Source: DASZBX01 sp035943635 (GTDB lineage: Bacteria; Actinomycetota; Actinomycetes; Streptomycetales; Catenulisporaceae). Taken from it: a stretch of DNA of 64,000 bases. The notes under the pieces were generated by a model that did not search any database, was not told the origin of the DNA, and worked only from the letters and a program-made list of their open reading frames with translations. The translations under genes were made by a program, and so were the position numbers. The stretch lies in contig DASZBX010000146.1 in NCBI GenBank assembly GCA_035943635.1, positions 62,001 through 126,000 on the forward strand, read 5' to 3'. This document shows positions 50,266 through 58,402 of this stretch, piece by piece. Position 1 is the first letter of the stretch. Every line of letters starts with the position of its first letter.

Positions 50266-51281
50266 TCAGCTGAACCTGAACCAGTTGACGTTCATGAAGT
50301 TGCCGCCGGTCGTGGTGGTGAAGGTGGCGTAGAGCGTGTGCGTGCCGGTCGGGCCGGTCGGGCCGGTGCCGACGGAACCGTTGTAGGCGTTGAAGTCCGC
50401 GATCTACCACCAGGAGCCGGAGGTCTCGGTCTGCACCACGTGGATGTACTGCGCGGTCTGGGCCGGGAAGCTGATGGTCTCCAGCTGGCTGCCGGTGGCG
50501 GCCGAGGCGATCGCGGTGCCCCAGGTGACGCCGTCGTCGGACAGGAACAGCTGATAGCCGTGGGCGAAGTCGGTGTCGTTGCCGCCGCAGTTGATCGAGA
50601 CCAGGTCGATCTGCTGGGCCGAGCCCATGGTGATCGTGACCCACTGTCCGGTCGCGGCCTGCGCGCTGCCCGAGCTCCAGCGGGTGTCGGTGCGGGCGTC
50701 GATCATGTTGGCCGGGGCCAGGGTGGCCAGGCTCAGGCCCAGCACCACGGTGTTGGCGTTGGCGACGTTCAGCGCCTGGTCCAGGGTGTACACGCCCGGG
50801 GTGATCAGCAGGTGGTGGCCGGCGCTCAGGGCCGCGTTCATGGTCTCGGCGGTGTCGGACGCGGAGGTGACGTAGAACGAGGTGATCGGGATCGAGGTGC
50901 CGGCCGCGGTGGTCCCGCTCCAGCTGGTGCCGACCGAGTTCTGCCGCAGGGCCGGGACGAAGAGGTTGTAGTTCCCGGCGGGAACAGGAACGCGTAGCGC
51001 CGGGCGCCGAACTGGTTCGAGGCCTGGGCGCAGTAGGCGGCGTCCAGGGTGGACTGGATCGAGGCGGCCGACATGGCCGGGGTGAACTCGTACACGTTCG
51101 GCCCGAGGGCCGGGTTGGCGGCCGAGACGGGCACGCCCTGGGCCGGCGCGGCGGAGTGCAGCACGCTCGCGGAGGCGGCCGAGGGGGCGGCCACCACGGT
51201 GGCCGCGTCGGCCGCCGCCGCCGTGACCAGTAACGCTCGGCGGTCGAAAGCCCTGGGTCGGGTGCCGGGCTCGGGAATCAT
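50266..51281 (-). pseudogene. Decayed paralogue of the beta-helix/discoidin protein
   Basis: From ATG 51281: a signal-like start (RRALLVTAAAADAATVVAAP), then LGPNVYEFTPAMSAASIQST and NQFGARRYAFLFPPG, as in the intact neighbour. A missing base near 50978 shifts the frame, which continues YNLFVPALRQNSVG, STSASDTAETMNAAL-like sequence and LLITPGVYTLDQALNVANAN. The next part jumps to a discoidin domain (NMIDARTDTRWSSGSAQAAT). That is cut by TAG (50404-50406) in SGSWW*IADFNAYN, where the neighbour has GAWWSIDQFNAY. A CBM6-like end (GGNFMNVNWFRFS) follows. Some 260 central residues are gone. The gene is dead by at least two lesions. Confidence 0.8.
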
Positions 51282-51403
51282 CTGGGTGTCCTTTTTCGAC
51301 GGTGGGCGGCCGCTGAACTGGAGGTTCGCGGCCTGGCGCGGAGTGCGGCGGGAGGGAGACCGCGCTGGTCGGCCCGGTGCCGGGTCGGGTGGAAGAGGTG
51401 TCG

Positions 51404-51415
51404 GAGAGCGCTCTC
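51404..51415. promoter_or_regulatory. LacI-type operator upstream of the decayed paralogue
   Basis: GAGAGCGCTCTC, identical to the core at 41523, lies 122 bp upstream of the paralogue's start. Its survival shows that the dead gene once belonged to the same regulon. Confidence 0.7.
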
Positions 51416-51481
51416 TACTGAGGGGTTTTTTACGCTCGAATGACGGCAGCGTCAAGGCTTCGTGACGAGCTGGCTTGTTCC

Positions 51482-51493
51482 GGAACCGTTTCC
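51482..51493. promoter_or_regulatory. Near-match to the second lacI gene's operator
   Basis: GGAACCGTTTCC differs by one base from GGAACCGGTTCC, which is found upstream of the lacI gene at 55295. It lies between the two GAGAGCGCTCTC sites. Confidence 0.4.
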
Positions 51494-51600
51494 GATGACG
51501 GAAAGTCCGTTTTCGAGTGCCTTGAGCCGGTCCGGAAGTGGACCGCGGCGCATGATCGCGCCGTGATAACAACTTTCCGGGCAGATTTGACCGAAAAATG

Positions 51601-51614
51601 GGAGAGCGCTCTCC
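51601..51614. promoter_or_regulatory. Second LacI-type operator between the beta-helix genes
   Basis: GGAGAGCGCTCTCC is a perfect 14-bp palindrome, 320 bp upstream of the decayed paralogue and 170 bp after the intact gene's stop. Paired with 51404 (centres 198 bp apart), it could allow DNA looping. Apart from these sites 51282-51783 shows no gene; GCGGGCCGCCCGC-type inverted words near 51655-51695 may form the terminator of the upstream gene. Confidence 0.7.
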
Positions 51615-51783
51615 GAGAAGGGCGGAGAGGTCCGCCGGAATCCGGCACACACCTGCGGGCCGCCCGCCGATCGTGGCGGGCGGCCCGCAGGTGCGGGGCT
51701 GTTCGATCTGTCGTTCAGTCAGAACCGTTGTGCAGTCCCGGATCGGGCCGACCGGGCGGCCGCCCCGATCCGAGGTCTGTCAC

Positions 51784-54621
51784 CTACTGCGCGGAGACCA
51801 CGTCGCTCGGTCCGCCGTTGCTCGGGCTGACGGCCGCACCGGTTCCGTTGATCACGGACTGGATGCCGCCGGAGCCGTTGAGGAACACGGTCAGCAGGTC
51901 GTGGAAGTTGATCCCCGAGACGTTGGGCGCCTGGAACGCCATGGCGTTCTCGATCGCCACGCCCTGGTCGAAGTACGAGTAGCTGCCCATGCCGTACCCG
52001 GTGAAGGTGGTGACACCGTTCGGGATGTAGAAGGCGGGGTAGCCCAGCTGCGACGAGGAGACGTTCCAGACCGACTGGCTCGGAACCTCGTACGGGTTCT
52101 CGTTCTGGAAGAAGATGACCTCGCCACCCTGGCCGTTCCAGACCGTCTCGTACTTCTGGTAGTGCTCGACCGCGAGGCCGGTGGCCAGGACGTTGTTGCC
52201 GTTGACGGTCAGACCGGTGTCGGCGGTGTCACCCGTCCAGGTGCCCGCGCCGGCGCCGTGGTCGGCGCGCCAGGACCAGATGTCGTCCAGGATCGAGTTG
52301 TTGCTGTTGTCGATGAAGGCGTCGGTGACCGAGCCGGCGGTGGCGCCGCCCACCCGGAAGAAGACGTCGTCGACGGTGACCGGGTCACTGGCGTGGCTCA
52401 CGGTCGAGCCCTGGGTGCCGACGGTCAGCAGGGTCGGGGAGGTGGTGGGTCCGGCGTCGAAGATCAGGCCGGAGATGTTGACGCCGTTGACGTCGGCCAC
52501 GTTCATCGTGGTCTGGCCGGCGGACGGCACCAGGGTCGCCCAGCCGAGGCCGAGGATCTTGGTGTCGGCCTTGGTCACGTTGATCGTCTGGTTGTAGCTG
52601 TAGACGCCCGGCGTGAACAGCAGGTTGTCACCGTAGGCCAGCGCGGAGTTGATCTGGCTGATGGTGCTCGCGGAGTTGACCACGTAGAACGTGCTCAGCG
52701 GGAGCGAGGAACCGGGGGTGTTGCCGGAGGCGTAGCTCGGGCCGCTGGAGTTGGTCTTGAGCGACGGGACGAAGACGTTGTAGTTGCCCGAGGAGTCGGT
52801 GTACAGGTACGGCTCCTCCTCGCTGGTCGGGGTGGTGCCCAGCGTGGTATACGAGCTCGGACCGCCCGAGTCGCCGGAGTTGCCCGCGAAGCTCTGCGCC
52901 GGGGCGCCCGGGTCGCCGCTGAACACCTGGTTCCAGACGGCGTTGCTCCAGCTGTTGATGTTGGTGTTGCGCACGTAGTACTGCTGCTGCGAACCGTTGG
53001 TCACCGCGCCGTTGAGCTCGGAGTCGGCGATGAAGCCGCCCGAGGCGTAGTCCGGCGAGCCGTCGCAGAAGTCCATCAGGGTGGTCTTGCCGTTGATGAT
53101 CGTGCGGCGCATCGGCGAGGCCTGGGACGCGGCCCACACCTCGTCGCCGCTGAAGCACCCGGTCAGGCCGGCCACGTTGATGGTCAGGTTGGACACCGAC
53201 CGCCAGAAGTTGTCGGTGGCGTTGCAGTTGGTCTGGTCGCCGCCGGGGCACTGGTTGTAGGAGTCGATGGTGCCGTTGATGACGACCTGGCTCGGGTTCT
53301 GGCCCAGGCCCTCGACCGCCTCGTAGTAGCCGAGCTGGAAGTCCAGCGGGTTGGCCGCGGTGCCGTAGGTTCCGGGCTCGAACAGCAGCTCATAGCGCTG
53401 GGTGCCGAACTGGTTCGGGTTCTGCTGGGTGCCCAGGGAGTTGAGCTGGCTCTGGATGGTGCTCAGGGCCTCGGTCGGGGTGAACACGATCACGTTCGAG
53501 CCGAGGCTGCCGCCGGTGGGCGGGGCCGGGCCGGTCGGCGGGGCGGTCGGCGAGGTGGTGACCGGCGGCGTGGTCGGCGAGGTCGGCGGCGCGGTCGGGT
53601 TGGACCCGCCGTAGACGTCGAACTCCCAGATCGAGTAGCCGTAGCCGGTCGCCCGGGCGGTGCCGTACATCCGGATGTACCGGCCGGTGCCCGAGACGCT
53701 CAGGTTCTGCACGCCGCCGGGGCCGGTGGTCGTGGAGTAGATCGGGGTCCAGGTCGAGTTGTCGTTGGACACCTGGATCTGGAACGCGCTCGCGTACGCG
53801 GCCTCCCAGTTGATCGAGACCCCGCAGATCGCCTGGCTGCTGCCCAGGTCGACCTCGAGCCACTGCGGGTCGCTGAACGCGCTGGACCAGCGGGTGCCGG
53901 TGTTGCCGTCGACCGCGGCGCCGGCCGGGTCGCCCGCGTTCTCCAGCGAGGAGGCGGTGGCGGTCTTGTTCAGGGCCAGGTCGGTCGTGCCGCAGCCGCC
54001 GGCCGGCGCGGTGGTCGGCGAGGTGCCGCCGCCGGTGTAGGCGTTGAACTGGTCGATGGACCACCAGGCGCCGCTGCTGGCCGCGGTCAGCTGGACCCTG
54101 ATGTACTGGACCGTGCTCGCGGTGAAGGTGGAGGTGACCACGGCCGAGGTCCCGGTCCCCGTGGCCACGGTGCTGAACGTGGTCCCGTTGGTCGAGACCT
54201 GGACGTTGTAGCCGACCGCGTAGTCCCCGGGCCAGTTGCCCGAGTCCATCGTGATCTGGTTGACCGACTGGGGCGAGCCCAGGTTGACCTGGAACCACTG
54301 GCCGGAGGCCTGCACGGCGTCGGAGCTGAACCGGGTGTTGACGTTGTTGTCGATCGCGTTCGCCGGGGCGTCGGCGGCGGCCGAGTTCGTGTTCGAACTC
54401 GCCGTCCAGCCGGCCTCGCTCAGCACGGTCTCGGCGGCCGGGGCGGCCGCGTTCGCCATGAACAGCGGGGTGGCGGCCAGGCCCGCCAGCATGGCGGTGG
54501 TGAGCGCGGAGATGCCGATCGCGCGGCGCCGGTTCTTCGAGCGGCGCAGCCCGTCCGCCGTCGCGTCCGGGGCGGTGCTGGTGGCATCGCCCGATCTGGA
54601 CATCCTTCTGGGTCTGAGCAT
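51784..54621 (-). CDS. Secreted double-discoidin beta-helix protein, putative polysaccharide-active (945 aa)
   Basis: Residues 27-62 are a signal peptide (basic patch, then IGISALTTAMLAGLAATPLF). Two F5/8-type (CBM32-like) discoidin domains follow (about 64-196 and 211-338), then a Pro/Thr linker (339-371). The rest is a large domain with right-handed beta-helix features: repeated short strands with Asn/Ser turns, VVINGTIDSYNQCPGG, NFWRSVSNLTINVAG, YYVRNTNINSWSNAVWNQV and LLFTPGVYSYNQTINVTKAD. Such folds occur in pectate lyases and in GH55 and GH87 glucanases; I cannot choose among them. The start ATG 54621 has AAAGG upstream. A TTGACA/TTCACT promoter with a LacI-type operator lies 400 bp upstream. 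Confidence 0.8.
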   Translation of the reverse strand: MLRPRRMSRSGDATSTAPDATADGLRRSKNRRRAIGISALTTAMLAGLAATPLFMANAAAPAAETVLSEAGWTASSNTNSAAADAPANAIDNNVNTRFSSDAVQASGQWFQVNLGSPQSVNQITMDSGNWPGDYAVGYNVQVSTNGTTFSTVATGTGTSAVVTSTFTASTVQYIRVQLTAASSGAWWSIDQFNAYTGGGTSPTTAPAGGCGTTDLALNKTATASSLENAGDPAGAAVDGNTGTRWSSAFSDPQWLEVDLGSSQAICGVSINWEAAYASAFQIQVSNDNSTWTPIYSTTTGPGGVQNLSVSGTGRYIRMYGTARATGYGYSIWEFDVYGGSNPTAPPTSPTTPPVTTSPTAPPTGPAPPTGGSLGSNVIVFTPTEALSTIQSQLNSLGTQQNPNQFGTQRYELLFEPGTYGTAANPLDFQLGYYEAVEGLGQNPSQVVINGTIDSYNQCPGGDQTNCNATDNFWRSVSNLTINVAGLTGCFSGDEVWAASQASPMRRTIINGKTTLMDFCDGSPDYASGGFIADSELNGAVTNGSQQQYYVRNTNINSWSNAVWNQVFSGDPGAPAQSFAGNSGDSGGPSSYTTLGTTPTSEEEPYLYTDSSGNYNVFVPSLKTNSSGPSYASGNTPGSSLPLSTFYVVNSASTISQINSALAYGDNLLFTPGVYSYNQTINVTKADTKILGLGWATLVPSAGQTTMNVADVNGVNISGLIFDAGPTTSPTLLTVGTQGSTVSHASDPVTVDDVFFRVGGATAGSVTDAFIDNSNNSILDDIWSWRADHGAGAGTWTGDTADTGLTVNGNNVLATGLAVEHYQKYETVWNGQGGEVIFFQNENPYEVPSQSVWNVSSSQLGYPAFYIPNGVTTFTGYGMGSYSYFDQGVAIENAMAFQAPNVSGINFHDLLTVFLNGSGGIQSVINGTGAAVSPSNGGPSDVVSAQ

Positions 54622-54999
54622 TGCTTGCCTAACCTTTCGTGGTCGGGGCGCCCGAAGGGTTCTCGGTCCCAAAGTGCCGTCCCGGCGCGCACGGCGCCGG
54701 GCAGTGCCAACCGCCGCGGGGCGGCGGGAGCGGAACGGGTCCGACCGGACGCGAACGGACCGGGCCGGGGCATTGCCGCAATACCCTGATATAGTGCGGG
54801 CGGTGCGGGCGCGGCCGGCTGAGGGGTGCGGTCACGTCGTGCGGTCGGACCGGCCGCCGGGCCGCCGGGGTACGGGCGGCCACGGGGGCCATGGCTGCGC
54901 GCGGCTCGAGGCGCGGCGCAGCGCGGAACGGCCGTGGCGGCCGTCCCACAGTGTGCAGGCGCAGATCAGCGGCTCGCCCGGGTCAGGCGGCCGACGGTC

Positions 55000-55052
55000 G
55001 GAGAGCGCTCTCCAGCGGGGATCAGTGAACACGCATGTTTCAGCCGTGTCAA
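55000..55052 (-). promoter_or_regulatory. Promoter with LacI-type operator for the beta-helix gene
   Basis: On the minus strand TTGACA (55052-55047) and TTCACT (55029-55024) are spaced 17 bp. The perfect palindrome GGAGAGCGCTCTCC (55000-55013) covers about +4 to +17, ideal for a repressor block. The leader to the start codon would be about 400 nt, unusually long. Confidence 0.7.
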
Positions 55053-55224
55053 GAGAATCCGCGCACATTCGTCCGCTCCGCCGCCCACCTCCGGCCGGGA
55101 CCGGCCGGGACCGTCAGGGGCCGTACACACGAGCCCTGTGTCAGCGTTCGGTCACGGCGCCGAAAACACTTCGTTATATTCCCGTGATTGACGGGAGCCC
55201 GTAACCCCGAGTTTACTCAGCCCC

Positions 55225-55248
55225 GGAACCGGTTCCGGAACCGGTTTC
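55225..55248. promoter_or_regulatory. Twin palindromic operator at the second lacI gene
   Basis: GGAACCGGTTCC (55225-55236) is directly followed by GGAACCGGTTTC (55237-55248), a 12-bp direct repeat of a palindrome. It lies downstream of TTGACG (55190) and TTTACT (55212), and 47 bp before the start codon, suggesting autoregulation. Confidence 0.65.
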
Positions 55249-55294
55249 GGCGACCACCGCAGTATCACACTTCGAGCTTCCGGAGGGAGTTGAC

Positions 55295-56296
55295 GTGCCC
55301 ATCACCATCGCCGACGTGGCCGAGCGGGCCCGGGTCAGCAAGACGACCGTTTCCCGGGTCCTGAACGGCAAAGGCGAAGTGGACGCCCAGACGGCGGCGC
55401 AGGTACGCCGGGTGATCGACGAACTCGGATACGTGCGCAGCGCCGGCGCCGTGGGCCTGGCCCGCGGCCGCACCCGGATCCTCGGGATGCTGGTGCCCTC
55501 CCTGACCTGGGCCTGGGTCGGCGAGGTGCTCCAGGGCGTGGTGGACGTCGCGGAGACCGAGGGCTACGGACTGCTGCTGTTCACCTGCAACCGCGGGGAC
55601 GAGTCCATGCGGCAGTTCGCCACCCAGGTCTCGGCCAAGGCGTTCGACGGGCTGCTCGTGATCGAGCCCGAGGGCACCATGGAGTACATCACCGAACTGC
55701 ACGCCGGCGGGCTGCCCGTCGTGCTGATCGACGACCGCGGCCACCGGCCGCAGTTCCCCTCGGTCGCCACCACCAACCGGGAGGGCGGCGACCTGGCCGC
55801 CCGGCACCTGTTGCGGCTCGGCCGACGCCGGCCGGCCCTGATCACCGGACCCGACCGGTTCGGGTGCACCGAGGAGCGGACGGTCGGCTTCCTGGCCGCC
55901 TACGCCTCCGCCGGGATGGCGCTGGATCCGGCGCTGACCGTCGGTGGCGAGTTCACCTTCGAAGGGGGCCGGCAGGCCGTGGAACGCCTGCTGGAGACCG
56001 GCGCCGAGTTCGACGCCGTCTTCGCCCAGAACGACCTGTCGGCGGCCGGAGCGATCCAGGCCCTGCGCGACGCGGGCCGCCGCATCCCGCAGGACACGGC
56101 CGTGATCGGGTTCGACGACATCCCTCTGGCGACCCACACCACTCCGCCGCTGACCACCGTGCACCAACCCCTGCGGCGGATGGGCGAGACAGCGGCACGT
56201 CTGCTGATCGACCACTTCGCGGGCACCGAGTTACCGACCGAACCGAAGATCATCCCTACGACTCTGGTCGTGCGCAGCTCCACCGTCACGATCTGA
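55295..56296 (+). CDS. LacI-family regulator of the ABC/GH1 cluster (333 aa)
   Basis: TIADVAERARVSKTTVSRVL and NGKGEVDAQTAAQVRRVIDE form the LacI headpiece. The ligand domain follows (LGMLVPSLTWAWVGEVLQGV, VIGFDDIPLATHTTPPLTTV). GGAGGGAG lies 6 nt before the GTG. It stands 305 bp upstream of the substrate-binding protein gene, in the same direction, and probably senses an oligosaccharide and controls the transporter and the GH1 gene. The tandem GGAACCGGTTCC sites upstream are its likely operators. Confidence 0.88.
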   Translation: MPITIADVAERARVSKTTVSRVLNGKGEVDAQTAAQVRRVIDELGYVRSAGAVGLARGRTRILGMLVPSLTWAWVGEVLQGVVDVAETEGYGLLLFTCNRGDESMRQFATQVSAKAFDGLLVIEPEGTMEYITELHAGGLPVVLIDDRGHRPQFPSVATTNREGGDLAARHLLRLGRRRPALITGPDRFGCTEERTVGFLAAYASAGMALDPALTVGGEFTFEGGRQAVERLLETGAEFDAVFAQNDLSAAGAIQALRDAGRRIPQDTAVIGFDDIPLATHTTPPLTTVHQPLRRMGETAARLLIDHFAGTELPTEPKIIPTTLVVRSSTVTI

Positions 56297-56601
56297 GGCG
56301 GGCCCGAAGACCTGGTTTCTCCCGCCTGGCGGATCCAGTCGGCTTCGCACCCGCATTAGCACCACCCGGCAATACCGTAATACCGCGTTACTGTTTCATC
56401 CGCATCACCGGCACCACCCGCACAGTTCCGCACTGGGCACATCACCACTGCACATCGCTCACCGCATTTCGAGTCACCGGTCCACCGAGCCGGCGAATCC
56501 CGCACACCCAGGAAGCCTCCGGAGCGCCACGGCGACCCGGCGGCCGCCGCACCCTCGGCAGACCGTCTTCACAGTGATGAACACTCTTTTCTGGAGGATC
56601 C
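56297..56601 (+). promoter_or_regulatory. Intergenic region with the probable ABC operon promoter
   Basis: No gene is seen. The stretch 56360-56470 is less GC-rich, with GTAATACCGCGTTAC (inverted GTAA/TTAC arms) near 56377. I cannot assign a firm -35/-10 pair. No copy of either LacI palindrome is present here. Confidence 0.35.
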
Positions 56602-58281
56602 ATGCGTACAAGCAGATCCGTCGCCACGGCGGTCGCGCTGACCCTGTCCGCCGCGACCCTGACCGCGTGTAGCAGCAGCAGCACCGGCACCAAGGGCGGT
56701 TCGGGTTCTACCAACGCAGTCACCGTCCTGAACGTGGGCATGCCCAACGGGCCGCAGACCAACAACAGCAACCCGTTCCTGGGCACCTCGGCCGGCGCCT
56801 CGCTGGGCTACCGGTACATGATCTACGAGCCCCTGGTCATGATGAACCCGATCCAGCCGGCCGCCGCCGGAGCCCCGTGGCTGGCCACCGCCTTCACCTG
56901 GAACTCCACGTACACCTCGCTGGCGCTGACCATCCGCACCGGGGTCACCTGGTCCGACGGCACCCCGATGACGCCGGCGGACGTGGCGTACACGTTCAAC
57001 CTGCTCAAGGGCAACACCGCGCTGAACTCCAACGCGATCCCGTTCGGCGACATCACCACCGCCGGCAACGTGGTCACGGTCACGTTCCCGTCCTCGCAGT
57101 ACGTGAACCAGACCAAGATCCTGAGCACGTTCATCGTGCCGCAGCACATCTGGTCGAAGATCGCCAACCCGGCCACCGACACCGACCAGAACCCGATCGG
57201 CACCGGCCCCTACACGCTCAAGAGCTTCACGGCCCAGACCGTGACCCTCGAGCGCCGCTCCACCTACTGGCAGGCCCTGCCCAAGGTGCAGGAGCTGCGG
57301 TACACCTCGTACAACGACAACAACTCGCAGACCACCGCGCTGGCCAACGGCGCGGCGGAGTGGAGCTTCGTCTTCATCCCGAACGCCAAGGCCGTCTACC
57401 AGGCCAAGGACCCGGCGCACAACCAGCTGTGGTTCCCGCCGACGCTGGGCGTGCACGGTCTGTGGATCAACACTCAGGACGCGCCTTTCAACAACCCGGT
57501 CCTGCGTCAGGCGATGGCCATGGTCATCAACCGCAACGACATCCTGAACCAGGGTGAGGCGGGTTACTTCTACCCGGCCGTCACCAACGTCACCGGCATC
57601 CCGACCCCGTCCGGCAGCTCGTTCATCGCCTCGCAGTACGCGAGCCAGAACTACTCGGTCAACCCGACCGCGGCCAAGACGCTGCTGACCAACGCCGGGT
57701 TCAAGTACAACGGCACCACCCTGGAGGACCCGACCGGCAAGCCGGTCACCATCACGCTGAGCGACCCGGCCGGATGGTCCGACTACATCACCGACCTCCA
57801 GATCATCAAGGACAACCTGGCCACGATCGGCATCACCGCCACCGTGGACATGGCCAACCAGGCCGCGTGGACCAGCAACGTGGACACCGGCAACTTCCAG
57901 GCCGTCCTGCACTGGACCAACGGTGGCGCGACCCCGTACGACATGTACGAGAACATCATGGACGGGGCGATCTACAAGCCGGTCGGCACCGGCGGAGTGG
58001 CCGGTAACTACGGCCGCTTCCAGGACCCGGCCGCCACGGCCGCCCTGCAGCAGTACGCCAACGCCACGGACGCCGCGACCCGCACCCAGGCCCTGAACAC
58101 CCTGGAGCAGATCGAGGTGACCCAGGTTCCCGTGATCATCACGATGGCGGCGAACGCGGGCGCCGAGTACAGCACGAAGAACTGGGTCGGCTGGCCGGAC
58201 GCCGCCAACCCGTACGCGGCCCCGCAGCCCACGCTGCCCACGTCGCTCCAGGTCGTGCTGCACCTCACGCCCGCTTCCTGA
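56602..58281 (+). CDS. ABC transporter substrate-binding lipoprotein, family 5 (559 aa)
   Basis: A lipoprotein signal with lipobox LTAC (Cys23) leads into a family-5 (oligopeptide-type) binding protein: YRYMIYEPLVMMNP, TIRTGVTWSDGTPMTPADVA, GTGPYTLKSFTAQTVTLERR and NNPVLRQAMAMVINRNDILN are standard. Family 5 includes peptide binders and also cello-oligosaccharide and beta-glucan oligosaccharide binders (for example the Thermotoga CBP/BGL systems). The LacI and GH1 genes on both sides favour an oligosaccharide. CTGGAGG precedes the ATG. A strong hairpin follows the stop. Confidence 0.9.
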   Translation: MRTSRSVATAVALTLSAATLTACSSSSTGTKGGSGSTNAVTVLNVGMPNGPQTNNSNPFLGTSAGASLGYRYMIYEPLVMMNPIQPAAAGAPWLATAFTWNSTYTSLALTIRTGVTWSDGTPMTPADVAYTFNLLKGNTALNSNAIPFGDITTAGNVVTVTFPSSQYVNQTKILSTFIVPQHIWSKIANPATDTDQNPIGTGPYTLKSFTAQTVTLERRSTYWQALPKVQELRYTSYNDNNSQTTALANGAAEWSFVFIPNAKAVYQAKDPAHNQLWFPPTLGVHGLWINTQDAPFNNPVLRQAMAMVINRNDILNQGEAGYFYPAVTNVTGIPTPSGSSFIASQYASQNYSVNPTAAKTLLTNAGFKYNGTTLEDPTGKPVTITLSDPAGWSDYITDLQIIKDNLATIGITATVDMANQAAWTSNVDTGNFQAVLHWTNGGATPYDMYENIMDGAIYKPVGTGGVAGNYGRFQDPAATAALQQYANATDAATRTQALNTLEQIEVTQVPVIITMAANAGAEYSTKNWVGWPDAANPYAAPQPTLPTSLQVVLHLTPAS

Positions 58282-58290
58282 TCCGGCCTC

Positions 58291-58365
58291 GGCCCCGTCC
58301 CGGCGGACACCCTCCTCCCCCTCCCGCACGAGGGGGAGGAGGGTGCGCGACCCCGGGACGGGGCC
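58291..58365 (+). terminator. Large two-part hairpin after the binding-protein gene
   Basis: An inner 16-bp perfect stem (58308-58323 with 58330-58345) is enclosed by an outer 13-bp perfect stem (58291-58303 with 58353-58365). Placed between the binding protein and the first ATPase, it should end or stabilise most transcripts and so keep the binding protein in excess. Confidence 0.8.
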
Positions 58366-58402
58366 GGGCCCCCAGAAACCCCGATCGAGGAATTCTCCGC
58401 TG

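Noticed and set aside
45616..50997. A 1793-codon open frame on the plus strand
   Set aside because: It lies antisense to the GH3 gene, is low-complexity (Gly/Arg/Val/Asp), and has no domains. GC-rich third positions in the real gene remove stop codons from this frame.
51598..54789. A 1063-codon plus-strand frame across the beta-helix gene
   Set aside because: It is an antisense shadow of a gene with signal peptide and discoidin domains.
54803..55204. A plus-strand frame after TATAGT near 54790
   Set aside because: The hexamer spacing fits a leaderless gene, but the frame is Arg/Gly/Ser-rich, crosses the LacI operator and promoter of the opposite strand, and has no domain.
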